Assembly: GCA_052034445.1 (NCBI GenBank)
Contig: JBPOIN010000040.1
Span: 1-12,097, forward strand
Length of the DNA stretch: 12,097 nt
Source of the DNA: Sterolibacterium sp052034445
Lineage (GTDB): Bacteria > Pseudomonadota > Gammaproteobacteria > Burkholderiales > Rhodocyclaceae
Direction: 5' to 3'
Positions 1-6,915 of this stretch are shown piece by piece. A program made the translations under genes and the position numbers. Below the pieces are notes generated by a model. It made no database searches and was not told the DNA's origin. It was given only the letters and a program-made list of their open reading frames with translations. How positions within the stretch are numbered: position 1 is the stretch's first letter; the number at the start of each line of letters is the position of its first letter.

Positions 1-116
1 TCACTTGCCATAGTCTTGCACGAGAAATAGTCAATTTCGCCCTTGTGGCAAAGCGATTGCGACAGACCGATGGAAGGAAATAGCAGAATGACGAAAGAGA
101 GCAGAACGAGTCTCAT
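1..116 (-). CDS. Secreted small protein of second integron cassette (5' part only)
   Basis: The minus strand is open from an ATG at 116-114 to the window edge, giving 38 codons. The product starts MRLVLLSFVILLFPSIGLSQ, a typical Sec signal peptide: an Arg, a hydrophobic core of about 15 residues, and a likely cleavage site near residue 20. The visible mature part contains two cysteines (residues 23 and 33) in the pattern CHKGEIDYFSC. The ATG lies only 4 bases past the GTTAGCC core of the neighbouring attC, which is typical for the first gene of an integron cassette, and the gene points along the array. From memory, small cysteine-containing periplasmic proteins with a C-x-GE-x-x-x-FSC start occur in proteobacteria and their cassettes, but I cannot assign a function. 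The 3' end is outside the window. Confidence 0.6.
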   Translation of the reverse strand, partial: MRLVLLSFVILLFPSIGLSQSLCHKGEIDYFSCKTMAS

Positions 117-119
117 GGT

Positions 120-186
120 GGCTAACGTTTGAATTCACCGGCCTGCGCGGCTTTTTGCGCAGGTCCGGTGGAATGATGGGTTGGGC
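120..186 (-). other. attC recombination site (59-base element) of an integron cassette
   Basis: Read on the minus strand, the site has R'' GCCCAAC (186-180), a central imperfect palindrome and R' GTTAGCC (126-120). The inner arms CACCGG (136-141) and CCGGTG (165-170) pair, and inside them CCTGCGC (142-148) pairs with GCGCAGG (157-163) around a T-rich loop. Just outside the inner arms, AAT (133-135 region) pairs with ATT only if G171 is left unpaired. That extra-helical base falls on the L'' side when the site is read on the minus strand, as in known attC sites, and this sets the orientation. R'' is exactly complementary to the cassette's own leading core at 520-526, as expected for one cassette. 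Confidence 0.82.
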
Positions 187-525
187 CTCGGTTCACATGA
201 CAAGGAGAATTGAAATGGAAACACAACAATTGATGAAATTCGGGACTATCAGGGAAGTAGATAATGGCGTTATAGAGCTAGACGGGTTTCATGTTGACAT
301 GAATGGAACCGACGAATGGGTGTCTATATCACTGCTATCGTTGGTCATAAAACGACTGGAAGCCGAACTGGCGGAACTGCACCAAAAGAAGGGGGGCGCA
401 CTGGAGCGGAGCAGGCTAGCCAAAGAGACGCCGATGGCCTGGTTCGACAAGGCCCAAGGGGCTGTTTCTTTCATGATTGATGGTGAGCACGGCGATGGGT
501 GGGTCCCTGTGATCGAGAGGCCCAA
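126..525 (-). mobile_element. Integron gene cassette, 400 bp, first in the array
   Basis: The cassette is bounded by two G|TT recombination points on the minus strand, between 526 and 525 (core GTTGGGC) and between 126 and 125 (core GTTAGCC). It ends in the attC at 120-186. Its first core and the R'' box of its own attC match exactly as complements, which shows they belong to one excisable unit. The size is in the normal cassette range. It carries a single plausible gene, on the strand opposite to the array direction. Base composition is clearly less GC-rich than the catabolic genes to the right, in keeping with horizontal origin. Confidence 0.72.
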
Positions 526-532
526 CGTTTAA
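215..532 (+). CDS. Hypothetical cassette-borne protein (105 aa)
   Basis: I do not recognise this protein. It is small, acidic and soluble, with no signal peptide or membrane segment. The middle (about residues 48-65) has a short amphipathic, possibly coiled-coil stretch ending in RLEAELAELHQKK. The start at 215 is chosen because AAGGAGA lies just upstream at good spacing; an in-frame ATG at 155 falls inside the attC hairpin and has no ribosome binding site. The gene reads against the cassette array, so it would not be served by an integron Pc promoter and needs its own. The last codons (Asn-Val-stop) overlap the recombination site: the TAA at 530-532 lies outside the cassette, but after excision the junction would read AAC GTT TGA and stop at the same length. 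Confidence 0.6.
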   Translation: METQQLMKFGTIREVDNGVIELDGFHVDMNGTDEWVSISLLSLVIKRLEAELAELHQKKGGALERSRLAKETPMAWFDKAQGAVSFMIDGEHGDGWVPVIERPNV

Positions 533-560
533 GTGAGCACACAAATCGGTGTATACCGGG
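520..560 (-). other. attI-like integron attachment junction
   Basis: The sequence GCCCAAC at 520-526 is GTTGGGC on the minus strand, a perfect GTTRRRY core. On the attI side no attC-like partner arms are present, so this junction is not a second attC. It lies between the intI remnant and the first cassette, where attI belongs. The bases just outside the core (AAAC before GTT, minus strand) also match those before the core of the attC at 126. The rightward extent is uncertain; ATCGGT occurs at 545, 584 and 590 and could be part of integrase-binding direct repeats, but this is speculation. Confidence 0.5.
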
Positions 561-594
561 TCTGTGCTGTGCGTATACTACGGATCGGTATCGG

Positions 595-612
595 TATATT
601 CATTTGAATATA
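595..612. promoter_or_regulatory. 18-bp palindrome upstream of intI remnant
   Basis: TATATTCA (595-602) and TGAATATA (605-612) are perfect inverted arms with a TT centre. The palindrome ends 22 bases before the integrase start codon, in an AT-rich stretch where promoter and operator would lie. It does not fit the CTGT-N8-ACAG LexA box that controls many intI genes. It may be a regulator site or just AT-rich promoter sequence. Confidence 0.35.
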
Positions 613-634
613 AACAGTTCTCTCTGGGGTCTCT

Positions 635-871
635 ATGGCGAATACACCGCCAGACACACCTGCGGCGCGGAAGCTGTTCGATCAGGTGCGGGATCGGCTT
701 CGGGTCGAGAACTATAGCATACGCACCGCGGCGCAGTATGTTCAATGGATTAAGCGATTCATCGTCTTCCATGGCAAGCGGCATCCGCGCGACATGGAGG
801 CGCCAGCCGGTTTCCATCTTGCAACCGTTGGGAGGGGCGTCACGCAAAACGCTCGGATGTCATCGAGTTGA
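635..871 (+). pseudogene. intI: Integron integrase intI, truncated and decayed
   Basis: The first 50 or so codons match the N-terminal SAM-like domain of integron integrases (tyrosine recombinases of the IntI group): LFDQVRDRLRVENYSIRTAA followed by QYVQWIKRFIVFHGKRHPRD is the family's opening helix pair. After residue 52 the frame keeps only pieces of the next segment (HLATVG and TQN, as in intact relatives) with codons missing between them, and stops at residue 78. Intact IntI proteins are about 320-340 residues, so the catalytic domain with the Arg-His-Arg-Tyr residues is gone; no trace of it appears in the next 260 bp. The start has a weak GGGG ribosome site. It lies next to the attI-like junction and reads away from the cassettes, the canonical arrangement. 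It cannot make an active recombinase. Confidence 0.82.
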
Positions 872-1135
872 CGTTGGAATATTGGATTTTTGGCCATATT
901 GCCTGCAGGCCTTGCCATGCGGGCCAGTGGTTGAGGTGTTTTCAGGTTGGCCGATTTTTCTGCAGGAGTTGCTCGTCGTGGCAAGGCTTGGCGGCCAGGC
1001 AGGGTGGGTTTTGATATGTATTCTGATTGTGCTGGCAAGTTGATCCGCGCGGCGGTTGATCGTCGTTTGCACCAAGGGTGGCGGTTGCACGTGCTGCCAA
1101 ACCACGGTCGATGCCGAAGTCGCCACGGGGGCTGG
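872..1135. other. 264-bp gap with no recognisable gene
   Basis: No open frame here has a convincing start, ribosome site or family signature. GTTGATC is repeated at 1039-1045 and 1055-1061, and an 8-base inverted pair (GCCTTGCC / GGCAAGGC) lies around 908-988; neither has a clear meaning. The stretch probably represents debris at the edge of the integron, after loss of the rest of intI. Confidence 0.4.
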
Positions 1136-1465
1136 CTATTTCGGTGGTCGGGCGCGCCAGCGCTCGGCGGATACGGGCAGGGTTTTGGTGATGTTGCGGA
1201 TCGAGTAGTACTGCATCAGGTTCAATCCGATCAGGACGGGCGCCTGGATGGCCCAGTGCAGTTTGGCGATGCCCATGGGAATGCCGATGCAGAGCGTGAT
1301 GATGGTCCACCATTTCTGCAGCCAGATCAGTTCGCGATGCACTGCATCCGAGTCGGCGATATAGCCCTTGGTGAACGGGCCGTAGGGGAAAAATACCGGG
1401 GCGCCCTGCGAGTTTTTCTGGAATGCGGCTTCGCCAAGGATGTCGAGACTCAGGAAGCGCATCAT
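1136..1465 (-). CDS. Small membrane protein with two predicted helices (109 aa)
   Basis: The product is not recognised. Its N-terminal 45 residues are soluble-looking and aromatic (VFFPYGPFTKGY at 24-35). Two hydrophobic segments follow at about residues 52-68 and 73-89, separated by a short KLHW turn, and the end is basic with prolines. This suggests an inner-membrane protein with a helical hairpin. Two start codons in tandem (1465 and 1462) are possible and neither has a strong ribosome site. It follows the large catabolic gene group on the same strand but sits beyond a strong terminator, so it is likely transcribed on its own, perhaps from the promoter candidate at 1501-1529. Coding potential is supported by amino-acid composition only. 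Confidence 0.55.
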   Translation of the reverse strand: MMRFLSLDILGEAAFQKNSQGAPVFFPYGPFTKGYIADSDAVHRELIWLQKWWTIITLCIGIPMGIAKLHWAIQAPVLIGLNLMQYYSIRNITKTLPVSAERWRARPPK

Positions 1466-1500
1466 GGTGGGCGGACTTTCGGTTGCAGCGGGAGGCGTGG

Positions 1501-1529
1501 ATATTAAATCAAACGGCCGGGCCTGTCAG
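1501..1529 (-). promoter_or_regulatory. Candidate sigma70-type promoter for the 109-aa protein gene
   Basis: On the minus strand CTGACA (1529-1524, five of six bases of the -35 consensus) is followed after 17 bases by TAATAT (1506-1501); TTTAAT two bases earlier is an alternative -10. Transcription would begin near 1494, about 30 bases before the ATG. The elements overlap the terminator hairpin and its T-rich tail, so part of the match could be incidental. Confidence 0.35.
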
Positions 1530-1547
1530 GTGACAGACCCGGCCGTT
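1511..1547 (-). terminator. Strong intrinsic terminator after the thiolase gene
   Basis: AAACGGCCGGG (1511-1521) pairs perfectly with CCCGGCCGTTT (1537-1547), and CTGTC pairs with GACAG inside it, with a single c/a mismatch between the two stems. Read on the minus strand the hairpin is followed by TTTGATTTAATAT. It begins 45 bp after the thiolase stop codon and closes the catabolic gene group. Confidence 0.85.
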
Positions 1548-1591
1548 TCGGCGCCGGCGCGGGAAAACGTGTTTCCCGTGCGCGGTGCGGC

Positions 1592-2767
<1,176 letters not shown>

Positions 2768-2826
2768 GTTGAATTCCTTTGAATAGTTGAAGTCGGAACA
2801 GGGAATGCCGGTGTTTATCGGGCGTC

Positions 2827-2899
2827 GTCCCCGTGCAAGTGCCCCGAAGGAAATACCCTTGGGGTGCGGGGACCCATGGATTCCCGCTTGCGCGGGAAT
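2827..2899. repeat. REP-like extragenic repeat with two hairpins
   Basis: ATTCCCGCTTGCGCGGGAAT (2880-2899) folds into an 8-bp stem and fits the ATTCCC-N8-GGGAAT repeat core found in many copies in beta- and gammaproteobacteria. Next to it GTCCCCG (2827-2833) pairs with CGGGGAC (2867-2873), enclosing an inner stem-loop (CCCC..AAGG / CCTT..GGGG, 2842-2864). Spurious translation gives the FPRKRES and IPAQAGIH peptides well known from this repeat. It sits in the 157-bp gap between the MaoC and thiolase genes and may stabilise or split the transcript. Confidence 0.75.
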
Positions 2900-2924
2900 G
2901 ACAGCCAATACTCACCGCTGGCTG

Positions 2925-3389
2925 TTACATGTAACGTACGATCATTTCGTACAGAATCGCCGGCTTTTCCGAGCCGACGACGTGAATCGCGAATTCGCGC
3001 GTCAGTTCCATGCCGCCCTTGGCGCCCGGCTCGACCTTGATCACGCGCGAGCGCATGTGGATCTTGCTGCCCGAGGGCACGGCGCCGACGAAACGCAGCT
3101 TGTTCGAGCCGTAGTTGACCATGAAGTTGAAACCGGTGACTTCGAAGGTTTCCTGCAGCTTCAGTTGGGTCATCAGCGACAGCGTCAGGAAGCCGTGGGC
3201 GATGGTCGTGCCGAAGGGGCTGCTCTTGGCGGCTTCGGGATCGACGTGCAGGAAGTACTTGTCGCCGGTCAGGTCGGCGAACTTGTTGATGACCTCCTGG
3301 GTGACTTCGAACTGGGTGCTGAACTCGCCCCATTGGTCGCTGACGAGTTCCTGCAGCGCCGCGATGTCGTCAAACTGGTATTGTTTCAT
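2925..3389 (-). CDS. MaoC-like enoyl-CoA hydratase (154 aa)
   Basis: A single hot-dog-fold protein of the MaoC/(R)-hydratase family, which adds water to 2-enoyl-CoA esters. The hydratase-2 catalytic pair is visible as Asp43 and His48 in LTGDKYFLHVDPEAA, followed by the conserved AHGFLTLSL helix (64-72). Length is that of single-domain MaoC proteins. The start at 3389 is set by AAGGAGT about 9 bases upstream; a longer frame runs back into the SDR gene and is an overlap artefact. It begins 16 bases after the SDR stop codon, so the two are almost surely co-translated. With the 17-beta-HSD4-like SDR, it forms the equivalent of the hydratase and dehydrogenase domains of peroxisomal multifunctional enzyme 2, made here as separate proteins. 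Substrate not defined. Confidence 0.9.
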   Translation of the reverse strand: MKQYQFDDIAALQELVSDQWGEFSTQFEVTQEVINKFADLTGDKYFLHVDPEAAKSSPFGTTIAHGFLTLSLMTQLKLQETFEVTGFNFMVNYGSNKLRFVGAVPSGSKIHMRSRVIKVEPGAKGGMELTREFAIHVVGSEKPAILYEMIVRYM

Positions 3390-3405
3390 GTGCGGACTCC
3401 TTGAC

Positions 3406-4311
3406 TTACATGGCCGGGACGGCAAAACCGTCCTTGATCGGGGTGCGCTTGGCGAAGTAGTCGCCGAGATGCTTTTCGACGCCATCGACGGTCCAGGCCT
3501 CGGCGCTGTCGAAATTCGGGCCGACGGTCGGGCGCTGGACGACGGAGATCTGCTTGCCCCAGACGACGAAGACTTCGCCGGAAACATTGGCGGCGCGCGG
3601 CGAGGCCAGGTAGCCGACCAGCGGGCTGATGTGCTCGGGCGCGAAGTAGTCAAAGCCGGTTTCGGGCTTCTCGAACATTGCGGCGATCGGGCCGGTGGAG
3701 GTCATCGCGGTACGCGCGCGCGGGCAGATCACGTTGGCGGTCACGCCGGACTTGATCAGGGCCTGGGCGGCGCCCATGGTCATGGCGACGATGCCGGCCT
3801 TGGCGGCGGCGTAGTTGGGTTGGCCGACGGAGCCGAACAGGAAGGCTTCCGAGGAGGTGCTGATCAGGCGGCCATACACCGGTGCGCCCTCGGCCTTGCT
3901 CTTGTCGCGCCAGTACTTGGCGGCATGGCGCATGTTGCAGAAGTGGCCCTTGAGGTGCACGCGGACGACGGCGTCGAAATCCTGTTCGCTCATGTTGAAC
4001 AGCATGGCGTCCTTGCAGAAGCCGGCGTTGTTAACCAGGATGTTGAGGTCGCCATAGGTGTCGATGGTCTTCTTGAACAGGGCTTCGGTTGCACCCCAGT
4101 CGGCGCAGTCGCCAAAGTGAGCGATTGCTTCGCCGCCGGCGCTCTTGATTTCGTCGACCACCTTGCGGGCGGCTTCTTCGCCTGCCGGGGAGCCGCCGAG
4201 GTCATTCACGACCACGCGGGCGCCCATCTTGCCCAGCAACAGCGCATGCTCGCGCCCCAGACCGGCGCCAGCGCCGGTAATGATTGCTACCTTTCCGTTC
4301 AATTCGCTCAT
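3406..4311 (-). CDS. Short-chain dehydrogenase, 3-hydroxyacyl-CoA dehydrogenase type (17-beta-HSD4-like)
   Basis: This 301-residue classical SDR has the nucleotide-binding TGAGAGLG (12-19), the acidic ND at 36-37 (typical of NAD-preferring members), NNAG (94-97), and the catalytic Ser154, Tyr167 and Lys171 (PNYAAAKAG). The TGAGAGLGRE-x-A-x-x-L start and VVVNDLGG are hallmarks of the dehydrogenase part of multifunctional enzyme 2 and of its actinobacterial steroid relatives. The C-terminal 60 residues extend past the core, also as in that group. It should oxidise a 3-hydroxyacyl-CoA between the MaoC hydratase and the thiolase. AAAGGA lies 8 bases before the start. It is preceded by a 170-bp gap with a weak hairpin, so an additional promoter may lie there. 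Oxidation of a steroid hydroxyl instead is possible. Confidence 0.9.
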   Translation of the reverse strand: MSELNGKVAIITGAGAGLGREHALLLGKMGARVVVNDLGGSPAGEEAARKVVDEIKSAGGEAIAHFGDCADWGATEALFKKTIDTYGDLNILVNNAGFCKDAMLFNMSEQDFDAVVRVHLKGHFCNMRHAAKYWRDKSKAEGAPVYGRLISTSSEAFLFGSVGQPNYAAAKAGIVAMTMGAAQALIKSGVTANVICPRARTAMTSTGPIAAMFEKPETGFDYFAPEHISPLVGYLASPRAANVSGEVFVVWGKQISVVQRPTVGPNFDSAEAWTVDGVEKHLGDYFAKRTPIKDGFAVPAM

Positions 4312-4334
4312 CGAGAAATCCTTTGCAAGTGGTT

Positions 4335-4360
4335 AAAACATTAAGCCGCATTCAAGCGGC
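4335..4360 (-). terminator. Weak hairpin-plus-T stretch between CoA-transferase and SDR genes
   Basis: On the minus strand GCCGC-TTGAAT-GCGGC (4360-4345) forms a 5-bp stem followed by TTAATGTTTT. It lies about 120 bp after the CoA-transferase stop. The stem is short, so termination would be partial at best. The rest of the 4312-4482 gap shows no gene and no convincing promoter. Confidence 0.3.
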
Positions 4361-4482
4361 CGAACCGACCGACTCTAGCACAGCCGTCCAGCCGATTCAT
4401 AATCCAGACGGACTACGGGATATGTCGGATGGGAGTGTCGGGCGGTCTTCGGAATCCACCCTCAGCACTGGGTCCTCAGTCC

Positions 4483-5745
4483 TCAACCCTTGTTGGCCTT
4501 TTTGGCGCGCCGGGCTTCGCGCAGACGCACGAGTTCGGCGTGGTCGGCGGCCAGCCCCTTGGCGATCATGTCGTCGATCTGCGCCGTGGTGTAGCCAAGT
4601 TCGGTCAGCAGTTCGCGCGTGTGCTCGCCCTGCATGGGGGGATGTTTTTTGACGCTGCACGGTGTGCCGTAGAAGCGCAGCGGGATGCCCGTGACCTTGA
4701 CCTCGCCAAGTTCGGGATGTTGGGTCGGCACGATCATCTGGTTGTGGAGGATCTGCGGGTCCTCCACAACGTCTTCGACTTCGTTGATCGGCGCGGTCAG
4801 CACGTCGGCGGCAATGAGTTTTTCGACCAGCTCGGCGCGCGTGAAGCGGCGCGTGCCTTCACTCATCACGCGATCCAGTTCGTCCTCGTTGGCCAGACGC
4901 GCGTCGATGTTGCTGAAGCGCTCATCCTTGTCCCAGTCGACCGCCAGCGCGCGGCAGATGTTGCCGAAGAATTTTTCGCCCGGCGTGGTGATCACGACAT
5001 ACTTGCCGTCCTTGGTCGGATACACGCCGGAGGGTGCGAAATACAGGCTGCGATTGCCGGTGCGCGTCGGACGCTCGCCGGTCGCCAGATAGCCGCCGAT
5101 CGAGCTGGCCTGCGCATGCATCAGCGCGTCGAGCAGCGAAACCTCGACACGCTGGCCTTCGCCCGTCGCATCGCGCACGCGCAGCGCGGCCAGCGCGGCA
5201 TTGACGACCAGCAGCGACGTCATCACGTCGACAGCCGGGAAGCCCGTGCGCACCGGGTTGCCCTTCGGCTCGCCGTTGAGATTCAGCACGCCCGTATAAC
5301 CTTGGGCCAGGAAGTCGATGCCCGGCCGGCCGGCGTAGGGGCCGTCGGCGCCGAATGAGGTCACCCAGATCCAGATGATGTCGGGCTTGTGCTGCTTGAT
5401 CTGTTCGTAATTGATGCCGAGCTTGCTCATGGCCGGCTCGCGCACATTGGTGACGATGATGTCGGTCGTCGCGCACAGGCGCGCGAAGCTTTCCTGCGCG
5501 TCGGCTTGCTGCAGATCGAGCACCAGCGCGCGCTTGCTGCGGTTCAGGCTCAGATACGGGCCGCGTTCCTCGCCACGCTTGGGGCCCAGATGGCGGCTTT
5601 CGTCGCCATAGTGCGATTCGACCTTGATCACATCGGCGCCCAGGTCGCCCATCAGCGTCGCGCCGTAGGGGCCGGCCAGCATCGTCGAAAGATCGAGGAC
5701 ACGCAGCCCGGACAACGGGCCGTTCGAAAAGTCAGGTTTGCTCAT
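4483..5745 (-). CDS. CaiB/BaiF family (class III) CoA-transferase
   Basis: This 420-residue protein transfers CoA between an acyl-CoA donor and a free carboxylate. The family N-terminus (LSGLRVLDLSTMLAGPYGAT, residues 11-30), the LGADVIKVE segment (35-43), the PGIDFLAQGYTG loop (141-152) and the presumed catalytic Asp173 in VRTGFPAVDVMT are all present; the Asp is equivalent to Asp169 of formyl-CoA transferase. Length is normal. The C-terminal tail is strongly basic (REARRAKKANKG). Start at 5745 is preceded by a GAAAGAAGA purine tract. It follows the luciferase-like gene by 60 bp. Within this gene group it is the only enzyme seen that could activate an acid substrate, since no acyl-CoA ligase is in the window. 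The true acid substrate is unknown. Confidence 0.92.
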   Translation of the reverse strand: MSKPDFSNGPLSGLRVLDLSTMLAGPYGATLMGDLGADVIKVESHYGDESRHLGPKRGEERGPYLSLNRSKRALVLDLQQADAQESFARLCATTDIIVTNVREPAMSKLGINYEQIKQHKPDIIWIWVTSFGADGPYAGRPGIDFLAQGYTGVLNLNGEPKGNPVRTGFPAVDVMTSLLVVNAALAALRVRDATGEGQRVEVSLLDALMHAQASSIGGYLATGERPTRTGNRSLYFAPSGVYPTKDGKYVVITTPGEKFFGNICRALAVDWDKDERFSNIDARLANEDELDRVMSEGTRRFTRAELVEKLIAADVLTAPINEVEDVVEDPQILHNQMIVPTQHPELGEVKVTGIPLRFYGTPCSVKKHPPMQGEHTRELLTELGYTTAQIDDMIAKGLAADHAELVRLREARRAKKANKG

Positions 5746-5805
5746 GGTGCATCTTCTTTCAGTGGATGTTTGAGAAGGTGAGTTGCTTGCGCGCCGGCGG
5801 AAGCT

Positions 5806-6876
5806 TCAGGCTTCGTGCAGCCGGCGTACGATGTCGCGTTGTAGTTCGAGATCGTTGCGTGCTTCGCCGAGCAGCACCAGCACCACGGTATTGAACACGC
5901 CGATCGACTTGGCGCGGATGGTGTCGGCGAGATTGTCGTAGGTGCTGATGACGGCCCATTCTTCGAGCATGTCGTCGCTGATCAGCGCCGGCATTTCGGC
6001 CCACTTGTTGGCGACCGACAGCTCATGCAGTTTCATGCCCAGATCGGTCCAGCCGTGATGTTCGAGCACCGTGTGGTAGGAGCGTGTCGAGGCGTAGAAG
6101 GCGATCTGCTTGCGCAGCGCGTTCTTGGATTTTTCGAGTTCTTCCTCGTTGCGGCCGAGCGCCATGAACGGTGCGCCGACCAGATCGAAGGCGGCCGGAT
6201 CGCGGCCGCTGCGTGCCGCGCCGGCGGCGACGGCCGGCAGGATCACTTCGCGTGTGTAGCGGAAGGTGGCGATCGGGTGCAGGCGCAGGCCTTCGCAGAG
6301 TTCGCCGGCCAGGCGCGCCATGTAGGTGTTGGCGGCGGCGGCGTAGATCGGCATGGCGGGATGCTCGATCGGGCCGGGGTTGAAGAACGGCGGCAGCATC
6401 GTGAAGCGATAGTGCTCGCCTTCGAAATAGGTCGGTTTGTCGGGGTTCTGGAAACTCTGGAAAATCGCCCGCAGACACTGGAAGTATTCGCGCATGCGTG
6501 GCCCGGGCGGGCTCGGCCAGGCGGTGCTGTAGCGCCGTTCGTTGTGGCCCTTGACCTGACTGCCGAGGCCCAGCGTGAAGCGGCCGTTCGAGAAGGTCTG
6601 CAGATCCCAGGCGGCCTGTGCAGTCACCATCGGGCTGCGCGGGAAGGCCACGGCGACGTTGGTGCCGAGCTTGACGCGCTGCGTGTGTTCGGCGGCGATC
6701 ATCAACGGCAGGAACGGATCGTGGCCGGATTCGGGCGTGGTCAGGCCGTCGTAGCCGACGCCTTCCATCTGTCGGGCGATTTCGGCGATGCGCGCGATGC
6801 TCGGGCGATTCTGTCCCTGGCCGGCGTATTGGTCGGTGTCGGGGCCGTAGATGGCGGTTTCAACAAGCAGAGCCAT
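5806..6876 (-). CDS. LLM-class (luciferase-like) flavin/F420-dependent oxidoreductase
   Basis: A 356-residue TIM-barrel protein of the bacterial luciferase-like superfamily, which uses FMNH2 or coenzyme F420 for mono-oxygenation or hydride transfer. Landmarks are the N-terminal strand ending in ARQMEGVGYDGLTTPESGHDP (residue 34 on, described here in part), the LGTNVAVAFPRSPM strand (70-83), GRFTLGLGSQVKGH (98-111), MREYFQCLRAI, and the MPIYAAAANTYMARLAGELCEGL flavin-site region near the middle. The pattern fits the TIGR03617-type subgroup often called F420-dependent; whether this host makes F420 cannot be seen. AAGGA precedes the start by 7 bases. It lies between a secreted-protein gene and the CoA-transferase. 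A role in hydroxylating or reducing a ring or side-chain intermediate is inference. Confidence 0.88.
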   Translation of the reverse strand: MALLVETAIYGPDTDQYAGQGQNRPSIARIAEIARQMEGVGYDGLTTPESGHDPFLPLMIAAEHTQRVKLGTNVAVAFPRSPMVTAQAAWDLQTFSNGRFTLGLGSQVKGHNERRYSTAWPSPPGPRMREYFQCLRAIFQSFQNPDKPTYFEGEHYRFTMLPPFFNPGPIEHPAMPIYAAAANTYMARLAGELCEGLRLHPIATFRYTREVILPAVAAGAARSGRDPAAFDLVGAPFMALGRNEEELEKSKNALRKQIAFYASTRSYHTVLEHHGWTDLGMKLHELSVANKWAEMPALISDDMLEEWAVISTYDNLADTIRAKSIGVFNTVVLVLLGEARNDLELQRDIVRRLHEA

Positions 6877-6915
6877 ATGAATGTCCTTGGGTGGTGTTTC
6901 TGGAATGAGCCCGCA

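Noticed and set aside
289..525. Minus-strand open frame within the cassette, in array direction
   Set aside because: Ser/Pro-rich composition and no ribosome site; the plus-strand frame has a strong AAGGAGA site and balanced composition.
594..617. LexA (SOS) box upstream of intI
   Set aside because: An ACAG half-site is present at 614-617 but no CTGT occurs 12 bases before it.
742..1038. Minus-strand frame across the intI remnant and the gap
   Set aside because: It overlaps the clear integrase remnant, and has no ribosome site or recognised family; Arg/Pro-rich composition suggests a shadow.
2768..2908. 47-residue N-terminal extension of the thiolase
   Set aside because: The extension reads IPAQAGIH and similar, the known false translation of the extragenic repeat; a good ribosome site supports the start at 2767.
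2924..2935. Perfect 12-bp palindrome GTTACATGTAAC
   Set aside because: It lies over the last codons of the MaoC gene (Tyr-Met-stop) at its 3' end, not in a promoter position, and is probably coincidental.
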